The notes under the pieces are model-generated. The model was not told the origin of the DNA. It was given only the letters and a program-made list of their open reading frames with translations, and did no database searches. Shown in pieces: positions 24,311-33,194 of a stretch of 49,039 nucleotides of DNA; position 1 is the first letter of the stretch; each line of letters starts with the position of its first letter. This DNA comes from Acidobacteriota bacterium (GTDB lineage Bacteria; Acidobacteriota; Vicinamibacteria; Fen-336). Both the position numbers and the translations under genes were made by a program. The DNA lies in contig JAJDNS010000141.1 in the NCBI GenBank assembly GCA_022340585.1, positions 1 through 49,039 of the forward strand. Reading direction: 5' to 3'.

Positions 24311-26161
24311 TCAACCCTGCGGCTTGTAGTGGAGCACCATGTAGGCCCCGGCCGCGGCCATCAGGAAGCCCACGTAGAGCATGGGGCTGGGCGCGGCCTT
24401 CGGGGGGTGTTGCCACATCGAGTAGAGGACGTTCACGATGGGCGCCCCCGCGAAGACGAGGGGCATGACCCAGAGCGGCGCCCCGCCCGCGCGGAACGCG
24501 TAGATGACGCACACCGCGCCGAGGGCGCCGAGGACGCCGGCCCAGGTCGAGGTCATCATGCCGGCGGTGGTGAAGCCCTTGAGCTGGCCCTGGGAGGCGA
24601 GGCTCGCCAGGGGCACGAGGACGCCGACCAGGAAGTACGCGAAGCCCACGAAGAGGAACGCCTTCAGCGGGTTGCCGAGGGCCATCTGCCCCTTGTGCAG
24701 CACCGGTCCGTACAGGCCCCAGGACAGCACCGCTCCCACGACAAACCAGATCCAGCTCATCTCAGCCCCTTTCTCGGGGGACCGCGCCACTGCGCCGGTC
24801 GTCTCCCTCTCGCCCGCGGGGGCCGGCGCCACTGCGTCGGCCGCCCCCGTCTCGCCCGCGGGGGACCGCGCCACTGCGCCGGTCGTCTCCCTCTCGCCCG
24901 CGGGGGGCGGCGCCACGATGCCGGCCGCCCCCGTCCCGCCCTCGAACCGCAACAGCGCCAACGTCTCGACGTCCTTGACCAGCACGCCCTCGTCCAGCAC
25001 GACGGGGTGCGCCCAGGTGGGGCTCCCCGCAACCGGCCACGTCCGCTTCGGAGCGAAGGCTTCACCCGCCTGCGGCGCCACGATCAGCGTGGCCTCGTTC
25101 GTGAGCAGGAACAGCACCCCGCCCCCGGCCAGCACTGCGGCGTTGTCGCCCTGCCGCCCCCCGGAGAGCCAGACGGTCTCGCCCGAGGCGGCGTCGAGAG
25201 CGAAGAACTGGCCGTGCTTGCGCTGTGAGAAGCCGAAGATTCGCCCGTCGGCCAGCACCGGCGTGCTCATGTAGCACGCCACCGCGTCGTTCTCCCAGGC
25301 CGGTGTGGTGGTCCAGCGGCCGTCCTTCGTCGTGACCTTGACCGCCTGCACGGGGTGGTCGAGACCCGAGTAGATGACGGTGTCGCCCTGCACGATGGGC
25401 GTCACCGCGTTCTGCACCCACGAGGTGGTGAACGGAAGCTGCCAGAGCAGGGTGCCGTCGTCGGCGGACACCCCCACGAGGAACGACTCGCTGAAGGTCA
25501 CGACCTGGCGCGCGCCCCCGATCTCCGCGACGACCGGAGACGCGTAGCCCGGCCCGTCGCCCGTCCAGGACCAGGCGACCTCCCCGGTGGCGGCATCGAA
25601 GGCGGTGAGCGCCCCGTCACCGGGCCCCCCCACGTGGGCGATCACCCGCCCGCCGTCGACCACCGGGGACATCGCGGTGCCGTACAGGGGCGAGGTGGCG
25701 GAGAACTGTGAGGCGAACTCCTTCCGCCAGAGCGGTCGACCGTCGCCCGCGTCCCAGCAGGACAGGATCCCGCTGATGCCCAGCGTGCAGACCCGCCCGT
25801 CGGCCACCACCGGGGTCCCCTTGGGCCCCTTGCCGTGCGCGTGGGCGGCGGGGTTCATCTCGTAGGGCGCCGGGTAGGCCTGCCGCCAGATCGTCTGGCC
25901 GGAGGCGAGCTCCAGGGCCCGGACCACCTCGTCCTCACCCTCGCGGGAGAAGACGTACACGTGGTCGCCGGCCACGACCGGTGAGGCGTGTCCCTCGCCG
26001 ACCGTGACCTTCCAGGCGGGCGCGAGCGCCTCCGGCCACGCGGCCCGGGTCTGCAGGTCGGTGATGCGCCCGTCGCGAGCCGGGCCCCGCCACTGGGGCC
26101 AGTCGGCTGCTCCCCCCCCCGAGGCCAGCAGCAGGGCCAGGACGACGAGTGGGCCTTTCAC
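24311..26161 (-). CDS. PQQ-repeat beta-propeller fused to a 5-TM membrane domain
   Basis: A protein of 616 residues. A signal peptide (about 1-20) is followed by WPQWRGPARDG and a PQQ-repeat propeller (to about residue 410). A linker of 14-residue tandem repeats (PAGERETTGAVARS alternating with PAGETGAADAVAPA) leads to a C-terminal membrane domain of about five helices that starts MSWIWFVVGAVLSWGLYG and resembles small EamA/DMT-like proteins. GTG 26161 has AGGAGG 6 nt upstream, overlapping the stop of the permease gene. An internal ATG at 24760 with AAGGGG in front could also start the membrane domain separately, so the fusion may be translated as one protein, two, or both. Confidence 0.8.
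   Translation of the reverse strand: MKGPLVVLALLLASGGGAADWPQWRGPARDGRITDLQTRAAWPEALAPAWKVTVGEGHASPVVAGDHVYVFSREGEDEVVRALELASGQTIWRQAYPAPYEMNPAAHAHGKGPKGTPVVADGRVCTLGISGILSCWDAGDGRPLWRKEFASQFSATSPLYGTAMSPVVDGGRVIAHVGGPGDGALTAFDAATGEVAWSWTGDGPGYASPVVAEIGGARQVVTFSESFLVGVSADDGTLLWQLPFTTSWVQNAVTPIVQGDTVIYSGLDHPVQAVKVTTKDGRWTTTPAWENDAVACYMSTPVLADGRIFGFSQRKHGQFFALDAASGETVWLSGGRQGDNAAVLAGGGVLFLLTNEATLIVAPQAGEAFAPKRTWPVAGSPTWAHPVVLDEGVLVKDVETLALLRFEGGTGAAGIVAPPPAGERETTGAVARSPAGETGAADAVAPAPAGERETTGAVARSPEKGAEMSWIWFVVGAVLSWGLYGPVLHKGQMALGNPLKAFLFVGFAYFLVGVLVPLASLASQGQLKGFTTAGMMTSTWAGVLGALGAVCVIYAFRAGGAPLWVMPLVFAGAPIVNVLYSMWQHPPKAAPSPMLYVGFLMAAAGAYMVLHYKPQG
24781..24940. repeat. 42-bp tandem repeat with 84-bp higher-order period
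   Basis: Units at 24781-24822, 24823-24864, 24865-24906 and a partial 24907-24940. Units one and three are identical over all 42 bp, while two and four form a second subtype, so the array is really a duplicated 84-bp block. It encodes the 14-residue repeats of the propeller/membrane linker. All copies are in frame and there are no spacers. Confidence 0.85.
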
Positions 26162-26171
26162 GAGCGTCCTC

Positions 26172-29100
26172 CTATTCCGCACGAAGAGACTCCACCAGCG
26201 GAAGTCGCTGGATGAACGAGACGGCCAGCCAGGACACGATGACTCCGGTCACGATCAGTGCGAGCAGGAGCAGGCCCACGAGGCCCAGGGGCAGCCCGCC
26301 TCCGCGCTCGAGCAGCACCGGGGCGATGGCCACCAGCGCGGGGACGGCCCCGGCCAGGAATCCCAGGCCGACGAGGACGGCGTTCTCGGCCAGGACCATG
26401 CGCGTCACGTGGTCGCGACCGTAGCCCACCGCGCGCAGCAGGGCGAGCTCGCCCCGCTGCTCCAGCGCGTTCCGTACGAGGACGGTGGCCAGGCCCACGA
26501 TGCCGAGGAGGAGCCCGAGGGCCCCCAGGGCCTGGAAGGTGGCGATGTAGGTGTTCTCCACGCTGTGGTAGTCGCGGAGGCGCTGGGCGGTCCTGCTCAC
26601 GTCGAACCCGAAGTCCGACAGCCGGGACTCGAGGGCCTCGCTCACCGAGGCCTCTCGGGTCGCCGGCAGGTCGACCAGGAAGAAGGCGTAGCCGCTCTCC
26701 GCCGGGAAGGCCTCGACGAAGTGGCGCTCGCCCATGAGGATCTCGCTCTGGAACAGGCCGGGGGCCAGGGTCCCCACGAACCGCACCCGGACCCCGGTGT
26801 CGCCCAGGGTCATCACGTCGCCCAGCTTGTGGTGGAGGATGTAGGTGAGTGAGCCGGCGTCCGCGATCACCGGGACCGCGCCGTCGGCGTCACGCTCCCG
26901 CTCGAGCAGCGTCCAGGGATTGGCACGCTCCTCCGGGGTTTCGGCCTGCGTCGACTGGAAGCGGAAGCGCTCCTCCTCGAGGAAGGTCGCGCTCGGAGCG
27001 AGGACCGTCGGCTCGCGAGGCTGGTAGAGATTCAGGCAGCTCGCGTCCTCGCCCCGGCGGGCGCGGAACCGGGCGACGTCCACCTCGTCGAGGTCGACGT
27101 CCTCGAGGCCGAGGGCGGCGCGGCCCTCTTCTGTCGTCAGGTCGTGGTGCAGCGGCACCAGCGACCAGGCCATCAGGCGATAGCCACCGCTCTCGCCCTT
27201 AGGGTTGGCCACGTCGCTGGCCCCGTCCTTGCGGAAGGACCCGACCGACACGATCACGAAGGTGGCGAAGGCGACGAGGGCGATGCACAGGACGCTCCGC
27301 CCCGGGCGGAACGTGAGCCCGCGCACCCCGAGCGCCCGCACGCTCCGGATGGCCGAGGCGGCTCGGGGGCGCCCGGCCAGAGCGCGCCGCGTCAGGAGCA
27401 GAGCCGCGATGAGCAGGAGGCCGCCAGCGCCGAAGAAGCCGGCGGTCTGGGAGAGCGCACCGACCGCCGACGCGGCGATCAGACCCAGGGCCAGACCCAC
27501 CAGCCCCCACGCCACCAGGGCACGACCCCGGGCCTTCGTGGCCGACCAGGGCTCGAGGGCCCCGGCCAGCAGGTTGCGGGGCGAGAGACGGCGCAGGTCT
27601 CGGAGCGTCCAGGCCACCGCGCCCACCGCGGCCAGGGTGGCACCGATGGCGCCCACGAGCGGAGACACGAACCCGAGGTGGAGCGTGAGGTCGCGGGTGC
27701 CCAGGTCGACGGTCCACAGGTTCCTGAGACCCCACAGCACCAGGGCCGCGTAGGCGGCGGCCCCGGCCATGCCGATGACGCCCCCGAGGGTGGAGAGCAC
27801 CAGGCCTTCGCCCAGGTACAACCGCCGCAGGCGCGACGCCGAGAAGCCGAGGGCCTCGAGGAGCCCGATCTCGCGCAGACGCTGCTCGAGTCCCAGACGG
27901 AAGAAGAGACCGGCCAGGAGCAGGGCCGCGACGACCAGGAAGAAGCTGAAGTAGAAGAAGTACTCGCCGAAGTCCGTCGAGCCACGGGCGGACTCGAGGG
28001 CGGCGGCCCGCACCGGGGTCACGACGAACCGGCCCGAGACGCCCACGTTCCGGCGCAGGGCGGCGGCGTAACGTTCCCGCGCTTCGCCCAGGGAGACCAC
28101 GGACTCCGGGGTCAGGCGGAGCGAGGTCAGGCGGCCCAGGCGGTGGCCCCAGAGCCGCTGGCCGACGTCGAGGGGGACGAAGGCCTTGGGAGTCGTGCGG
28201 TGATCGTCCCAATAGGCCTCGTCTCTCGGGCGGATGCGGTCCAGGTCCACCGGGAAGGGGGGATCCCAGTCGGACACGTGCGTCGACTCGGTGATGCCAG
28301 GGTACTCCGGGACCAGGTTCCGGTCGGCGGCTATGCCGGCCATGGGCGTCACCGCGATCAGCTCGAAGTCCGCGCTCGCGGTCGTGAGCTGCCCTTCCTC
28401 CTCCCAGAGGAAATAGTCGAGAGTGACCGTGTCCCCGGGCTTCGCGTGGAGATCGGCGGCGGCCCAGTCGTTCAGGACGATTGGCGGGCGTTCGCCGCCC
28501 GACGGGACCTCGCCCCGAGTCAATCCGCCGAGAGTCTCCGGGTCGAGGGCCGCGACCAGCGAGTAGGGCACCTCCCGCTCACCGACGCGGAGGGTATTGG
28601 CCAGGTAGACGAAGATCTCGCTCACCTTCAGCCCCTGCCGGGCGGCCACCGTCCGGGCGGTCTCGGCCAGCGCGTCGTCCACCAGCGCGTTCGTGGTCTC
28701 GAGCTGGAGCGCCCCCGCCTCGGGCCGCGCGCGCACGCGCACGCCCAGGTCGTCGAGGGCGACCGCCCTGGAGAGCGCGGCCTCCAGGTCGGCCGGGGCC
28801 GCGTCCTCGGCCTTCGCGGAGACGAGGAGGACGTTGGCGCGGCCCGCCTGGTCCACCGCTCGCTGCAGGGTCCCGAGGGGCACGTACACCGCGCGCACTC
28901 CGCCGGCACGGGGTCGCAGGGCCAGCTCGCCGAGCTCCTCCCGGGTCCGCACACCCTTCACGGTGAGGCGCATTCCCAGGGCGGGGTCGTCGCGCCGTCC
29001 GAAGAGCGTGCTCCCCGACACGTCGGAGGCGGCGTGCAGACGCACGAGGACGGCGTCGCCTTCACCGGCACCGAGCTCCTCGGCGAGGGGGGCACTCACC

Positions 29101-29507
29101 AGTGCGTCGCGTGTGTCGAGCTCCGGGGGCTCGAGGCCGTGGAAGGTCCAGAAGCGCTCGTCGACGCCGTAGACCAGGACGTCTCCGGCCCGGCGCCGGC
29201 TCGTGGCGTGGGTGGCCACGCCCCGCAGGACCACGACCGGGCTGACGGCGTCGAAGGCCGCGGCGAAGTCGGGCTGGGCGTCGAGATCGGCGGCCAGACG
29301 GTCGCGGAAGAACCCGGTCGACTCGACCGCGTGAGTGGTGCGCCCCAGGCGGGCCAGGGCGGTGTCCGCGAGGCTGCCCCGGACCGAGTCGCCCACCACC
29401 AGCGAGCCCCCGAGGACGGCGGCGGCTGCCGCCACCCCCAGCACCACGGCCAGGTTGGGACGCCAGTAGTGGCGGAGGCTGCGGGCCAGGAGGGTGCGGG
29501 TCTGCAT
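26172..29507 (-). CDS. Large FtsX-type ABC transporter permease (MacB/LolE-like)
   Basis: A protein of 1111 residues with the duplicated permease layout: an N-terminal helix (about 18-42), a large periplasmic domain, a block of three helices near 505-640, a further hydrophobic block with another single helix and periplasmic domain, and a final block of three helices at the C-terminus. Both FtsX blocks carry the typical coupling pattern (LREIGLLEALGFS and RGELALLRAVGYG). Such permeases move lipoproteins, lipids or peptides, or transmit mechanical force, using a LolD-type ATPase. ATG 29507 shares one base with the ATPase stop (TGATG). At over 1100 residues it is larger than LolC/E or MacB, mainly in its periplasmic parts. 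Confidence 0.92.
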   Translation of the reverse strand: MQTRTLLARSLRHYWRPNLAVVLGVAAAAAVLGGSLVVGDSVRGSLADTALARLGRTTHAVESTGFFRDRLAADLDAQPDFAAAFDAVSPVVVLRGVATHATSRRRAGDVLVYGVDERFWTFHGLEPPELDTRDALVSAPLAEELGAGEGDAVLVRLHAASDVSGSTLFGRRDDPALGMRLTVKGVRTREELGELALRPRAGGVRAVYVPLGTLQRAVDQAGRANVLLVSAKAEDAAPADLEAALSRAVALDDLGVRVRARPEAGALQLETTNALVDDALAETARTVAARQGLKVSEIFVYLANTLRVGEREVPYSLVAALDPETLGGLTRGEVPSGGERPPIVLNDWAAADLHAKPGDTVTLDYFLWEEEGQLTTASADFELIAVTPMAGIAADRNLVPEYPGITESTHVSDWDPPFPVDLDRIRPRDEAYWDDHRTTPKAFVPLDVGQRLWGHRLGRLTSLRLTPESVVSLGEARERYAAALRRNVGVSGRFVVTPVRAAALESARGSTDFGEYFFYFSFFLVVAALLLAGLFFRLGLEQRLREIGLLEALGFSASRLRRLYLGEGLVLSTLGGVIGMAGAAAYAALVLWGLRNLWTVDLGTRDLTLHLGFVSPLVGAIGATLAAVGAVAWTLRDLRRLSPRNLLAGALEPWSATKARGRALVAWGLVGLALGLIAASAVGALSQTAGFFGAGGLLLIAALLLTRRALAGRPRAASAIRSVRALGVRGLTFRPGRSVLCIALVAFATFVIVSVGSFRKDGASDVANPKGESGGYRLMAWSLVPLHHDLTTEEGRAALGLEDVDLDEVDVARFRARRGEDASCLNLYQPREPTVLAPSATFLEEERFRFQSTQAETPEERANPWTLLERERDADGAVPVIADAGSLTYILHHKLGDVMTLGDTGVRVRFVGTLAPGLFQSEILMGERHFVEAFPAESGYAFFLVDLPATREASVSEALESRLSDFGFDVSRTAQRLRDYHSVENTYIATFQALGALGLLLGIVGLATVLVRNALEQRGELALLRAVGYGRDHVTRMVLAENAVLVGLGFLAGAVPALVAIAPVLLERGGGLPLGLVGLLLLALIVTGVIVSWLAVSFIQRLPLVESLRAE

Positions 29508-30172
29508 CACTCGGCCTCGAGGCGCCCCTGGGCGAGGCGCCGTCGGTCCTCGAAGCGCTCGGCCAGGGCCGCGCTGTGGGTGACGACGATCAGGATGGCC
29601 TGCTCGGCGGCGTGCAGCTCGAGCAGCAGGTCGGCCACGGCTCCCGCGGCGGCCGCGTCGAGGTTGCCGGTGGGTTCGTCGCACAGGACGAGGCGCGGCT
29701 TCAGGACGAGGGCGCGGGCCAGGGCGGCCCGCTGCCTCTCGCCCCCCGAGAGCTCCGCCGGCCGGTGGTCGAGGCGCTCGCCCAGGCCCACCCGGTCGAG
29801 CAGCTCTCTTGCGCGGGTTTCGTGGGCGCCGCTGCCTTCGCCGACCAGGGTCGGGGTGAGCACGTTCTCCAGGACCGAGCACTGGGGCAGGAGGAAGTGC
29901 TCCTGGAAGACGAACCCGATCTCGTGATTGCGAAAGGTCGCGAGCTCCGGCTCCGGAAGCTGGAACGGGTCGCGCCCGTCGAGGGTCACCTCTCCGCTGG
30001 TGGGTGGTTCGAGCGTCCCCAGGATGTGGAGCAGCGTGCTCTTCCCGCTTCCCGAGGGCCCCATGATGCACAACGCCTCCCCCGGCCCCTTCGAGAACGA
30101 GACCCCGTCCAGTATCGGGAGCGTCCCCGCCCCCGTCTCGAACTGCTTCGACACCGTCTCAACCTTCAGCAT
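29507..30172 (-). CDS. ABC transporter ATP-binding protein (LolD/MacB type)
   Basis: A protein of 221 residues, complete. Walker A is GPSGSGKST (about 39-47), the Q-loop is in GFVFQEHFLLPQ, the signature is LSGGERQR, Walker B is LVLCDEPTG, and the H-loop is VVTHS. The size and sequence fit the LolD/MacB/FtsE class that pairs with FtsX-type permeases. It is co-translated with the large permease through a TGATG overlap. GAGG lies about 5 nt before ATG 30172. A REP-like palindrome separates it from the glycosyltransferase gene upstream in the same direction. Confidence 0.95.
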   Translation of the reverse strand: MLKVETVSKQFETGAGTLPILDGVSFSKGPGEALCIMGPSGSGKSTLLHILGTLEPPTSGEVTLDGRDPFQLPEPELATFRNHEIGFVFQEHFLLPQCSVLENVLTPTLVGEGSGAHETRARELLDRVGLGERLDHRPAELSGGERQRAALARALVLKPRLVLCDEPTGNLDAAAAGAVADLLLELHAAEQAILIVVTHSAALAERFEDRRRLAQGRLEAE

Positions 30173-30187
30173 CCCACCTCTCCGGAT

Positions 30188-30272
30188 AAGGGGTCAGGTC
30201 CCGAATGTTGCATTGCAGCGGGAAAACGTCCCCTCCAGAGGACGGAATGCTACATTCAAGACCTGACCCCTT
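30188..30272. repeat. REP-like imperfect palindrome
   Basis: Two 27-bp arms (30188-30214 and 30246-30272) are inverted copies with three mismatches; the outer 13 bp are perfect. The arms are AT-richer than their surroundings. The outer sequence resembles palindromes that I recall near REP-associated Y1 transposases, but no such transposase is in the window. It occupies the gap between the glycosyltransferase stop and the ATPase start. Its right arm extends into the end of the glycosyltransferase gene. As RNA it would fold into a long hairpin that could slow transcription or stabilise the upstream mRNA. Confidence 0.8.
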
Positions 30273-31542
30273 CGTAGACTGCGAGGGCGCGGGTGGCCAT
30301 CTGGGCGATGGAGTGGTGCTCGCGGACGCCCTCGGCGCCGCGGAGGCCGAGGGCGCGGGTGGCCTCGCGGTCGGACGCGAGCTCGAGGAGGCGGTCGGCC
30401 AGGTCCGCGGGGTTGTTGGGCTCGAACAGCACGCCCCCGCCCGTCCGGTCGAGCACCTCCGGGAACGCCCCGTGGCGTGGCTGGACGCAGGGCACTCCAT
30501 TGGCCAGGGCCTCGAGGACGTAGAGCCCCTTGGGCTCGGCGTACGGGCTCGGGGCCGACATGACGTCCAGGGTCTTCAGGAACGCGATTTTGTCCTCGCG
30601 ATCGAGGGTCCCGTGATACCGGAACTCGCGGTCGAGGCCCCACCCTCGAAGACGGCCCCGGATCCCGTCGAGGTACCCCTGGTGCTCGGGGAGGAGATAG
30701 CCGGCCGCCTCGAGGCGCGCGTCCGTGAGGCCCCGCTCCTGGCGGAGGATGCGGTATGCGTCGACCAGGAGGTGCAGGCCCTTCTCGGGTGCGACCCGGG
30801 CGAAGTAGCCGATGGTGAAGGGCCCGCTCGCCTCGTCTCTCGGGCCTCCGTGTCCCTCGAGGTTGATGCCGATGGGGACGGTGTGGACCTTCGCGCGGTC
30901 GATCGCGAGGTAGCCGGCCATGAAATCGGCGTAATAGTCACTCGTCGCGACGAAGGCGTCCACCGCGTCGGCGTGCCGGCGAATGAGCGCCCTGGACTCC
31001 TCCCGGTGCTCGTCGGGCAGGCCCTCCAGGAAGAGGTCCTCGCCCTGGAGCGTGCAGACGATCGGCTGCTTCAGCTCCCGACGCAGGGCCGGGGCCAGGC
31101 TGATGAGGAGGGCATTGGGGACGATGGCGAGGTCGAAGGACGGCAGGTGGTCCAGGTACCCGAGCAGCTTCTTGAACTCCTTGGCCTGGTTCCCCTCCTC
31201 GCCCTGGAGCGTGGAGACGGTCAGCTCCCCGAGGGACTCGGGGCAGACCTTGATCCCCCGGGACGTGGCGGCCCGGATCACGGGCACGGCGTCCCAGAGC
31301 CGGTCGAGAAACGCCGGAGTCTTCCGAAAGAGCGGCACGTTCTGCTCGAGATAGACGCTGATGCCCCCGAAGAACACGTGGCGGTCGCTGACGTTGACCT
31401 CGTCCGTGAGCGTCGGCGTGTACACCGGGAGCAGAAGCACGTCCTCACCCCTGGCTCGGAGCTCCGCCGCGAGAGCGTTGTCCATCAGACAGCTGCCGCA
31501 GTACATGCCGGCCGCGCCCGCGGTGATCTGAAGGATTCGCAT
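30256..31542 (-). CDS. Glycosyltransferase family 4
   Basis: A protein of 428 residues with a GT-B fold. The N-terminal domain begins MRILQITAGAAGMYCGSC. The C-terminal domain contains GYFARVAPEKGLHLLVDAY and the nucleotide-sugar EX7E motif EPKGLYVLE. It should transfer a sugar from an NDP-sugar (or UDP-sugar) to a lipid, glycan or protein in the cytoplasm. It lies 4 nt downstream of the membrane-anchored propeller gene and is probably co-transcribed with it. The final residues EGVRS and the TGA are encoded inside the right arm of the REP-like palindrome, so the natural C-terminus was probably altered. Confidence 0.9.
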   Translation of the reverse strand: MRILQITAGAAGMYCGSCLMDNALAAELRARGEDVLLLPVYTPTLTDEVNVSDRHVFFGGISVYLEQNVPLFRKTPAFLDRLWDAVPVIRAATSRGIKVCPESLGELTVSTLQGEEGNQAKEFKKLLGYLDHLPSFDLAIVPNALLISLAPALRRELKQPIVCTLQGEDLFLEGLPDEHREESRALIRRHADAVDAFVATSDYYADFMAGYLAIDRAKVHTVPIGINLEGHGGPRDEASGPFTIGYFARVAPEKGLHLLVDAYRILRQERGLTDARLEAAGYLLPEHQGYLDGIRGRLRGWGLDREFRYHGTLDREDKIAFLKTLDVMSAPSPYAEPKGLYVLEALANGVPCVQPRHGAFPEVLDRTGGGVLFEPNNPADLADRLLELASDREATRALGLRGAEGVREHHSIAQMATRALAVYEGVRS

Positions 31543-31546
31543 CCGG

Positions 31547-33175
31547 CTAGGCGCCCTTCTCGGTGGGCAGGCGGAAGCAGGCGGCCTCGGCCTCGCTGCG
31601 GACGATCAGGAGATCCCCGGCCAGGGCCGGCGTCGCCCAGGTCTTGCCCGAGACCGCCGAGTGGCGCGCGATCTCGGTGAGCCCCTCGGGGCTGGGGTCG
31701 ATCAGGACCAGCTCGCCGTTCTCGGCCACGAGGAGCAGAAGGTCGTCCACGAGGAGGACCTGGCCGTGCCCGTAGCGACCCTTCTTCCAGCGGCGCTCGC
31801 CGTCCGCAGGATCGAGGCACACCAGGACGCCCTCGTCGAGACCGTAGAGGAAGCCCCCGTGCTCGACCACCTGGGTGAACTTCGCCTTGAGCCGTGGAGT
31901 GGCCCAGAGGACGTTGGCCTCGAGGCCGCCGTCCTCCCCGCGGACGACCTGCACCAGCCGCCCGCCGATCCCGTAGCCCATGGACGCGAACACGCGGTCG
32001 TCCCCGAGGACCACCGGCTGGGCCACCTTCTCCGGGCGATCCGGCCAGGGGTCGGTCCAGAGCACCTCTCCCGTCCCGACATCGTGGCCGACCAGGCCCG
32101 CCAGGTTGAACACCACGATCTGCCGCACCCCGGCCAGCGTTGCCACCAGCGGCGAGCTGTACCCGGCCCCGGCGTCCCCGCCGGACCAGCGGGGCTCGCC
32201 GGTGAGGGCGTCGTAGGCCACCAGGGACCGCCCGTGGGGTCCGCCGGCGACCACGACCACCATGCCGTCGGTCACCAGCGGCGACGACGCGATGCCGTGC
32301 TGCGGCGCGCTCCCGTTGTTCTCCCCCAGCACGTCCCGCTCGAAGAGCAGCCGGCCGGTGGCCAGGTCGAGGGCGCGCAGCCACCCGTCCACGCCGTAGG
32401 CGTAGACGCGGCCCTCGTGAAGGGTGGGTGTGGCGCGCGGCCCGTCTCCGGCCAGGGTGCTCCGGAAGCCGACACCCCCCGGGTGGCTCCACCGGAGCAC
32501 CCCCGTCTCCAGGTCGTAGGCGACGACGATCCCTCGACCATCGCGCTGCTCCTGCGTGACCGCGAGCCCGTCGGCCACGGCGAAGCCGGCCCAGCCCGTC
32601 CCCATGGGGCGACGCCAGACCTCGACCGGAGGGTGGGCGTCCCATCCGCGGGCGAGGTGGACCCCGGTGAGAGTGGCGTCCCGGTTCGGCCCCAGGAACT
32701 GGGGAAAGGAGGGGCCGGCGCTGGCCCCGGCGGCAGAAGCCGGCGCCGTCGCCGCTTCACCCGGCGTGATCTCACCCTCGCTCCCGACCGACTCGGTGGA
32801 CCCGAGGCCCACCGCTTCCGCCGTGGCCGCGGCGCCGGTCTCGAGGGGTGGCGCCGGCTCGCCCGCGCCGCGCCAGGCGACCTGGGGCACCAGGTCGCCC
32901 GAGAAGCCGCGCATCTCGACGAAACGACCGGCACTCCACCCCAGTACGGCGACGACCACGGCGGCCGCCAGCCGCGCCCACCAGGGGGCCCGGGAGAGGA
33001 GCAGCCACCAGACCAGCAGGAGCAGGGTCGTGAGGATCGCGGTCACGACGGTGACGGTGGGCTTCGTCATGGCCACCGGCGAGTCGGCCGAGGCCCACAC
33101 CCAGGCGAGGACCGCCGCCGCCCCGACGAGAATCAGGGCGGCCGGCCACAGGCGCAGTCCCCTTGAGGTCGTCAT
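31547..33175 (-). CDS. Membrane-anchored PQQ-repeat beta-propeller protein
   Basis: A protein of 542 residues. It has two or three N-terminal transmembrane helices (about 10-28, 41-60 and 66-84), then an Ala/Gly/Glu-rich linker (about 105-155), the motif FPQFLGPNRD, and a PQQ-repeat propeller to the C-terminus. This differs from its paralogues, which have simple signal peptides. ATG 33175 has AGGAGG 9 nt upstream. It lies 19 nt after the aldehyde dehydrogenase gene and 4 nt before the glycosyltransferase gene. Likely a periplasm-facing scaffold or binding protein; no cofactor ligands of quinoprotein dehydrogenases are evident. Confidence 0.88.
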   Translation of the reverse strand: MTTSRGLRLWPAALILVGAAAVLAWVWASADSPVAMTKPTVTVVTAILTTLLLLVWWLLLSRAPWWARLAAAVVVAVLGWSAGRFVEMRGFSGDLVPQVAWRGAGEPAPPLETGAAATAEAVGLGSTESVGSEGEITPGEAATAPASAAGASAGPSFPQFLGPNRDATLTGVHLARGWDAHPPVEVWRRPMGTGWAGFAVADGLAVTQEQRDGRGIVVAYDLETGVLRWSHPGGVGFRSTLAGDGPRATPTLHEGRVYAYGVDGWLRALDLATGRLLFERDVLGENNGSAPQHGIASSPLVTDGMVVVVAGGPHGRSLVAYDALTGEPRWSGGDAGAGYSSPLVATLAGVRQIVVFNLAGLVGHDVGTGEVLWTDPWPDRPEKVAQPVVLGDDRVFASMGYGIGGRLVQVVRGEDGGLEANVLWATPRLKAKFTQVVEHGGFLYGLDEGVLVCLDPADGERRWKKGRYGHGQVLLVDDLLLLVAENGELVLIDPSPEGLTEIARHSAVSGKTWATPALAGDLLIVRSEAEAACFRLPTEKGA

Positions 33176-33194
33176 TCTGAAGGGCCTCCTTCGC

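Noticed and set aside
24781..24940. CRISPR array
   Set aside because: The units are adjacent with no spacers, lie inside an open reading frame, and no cas genes are present.
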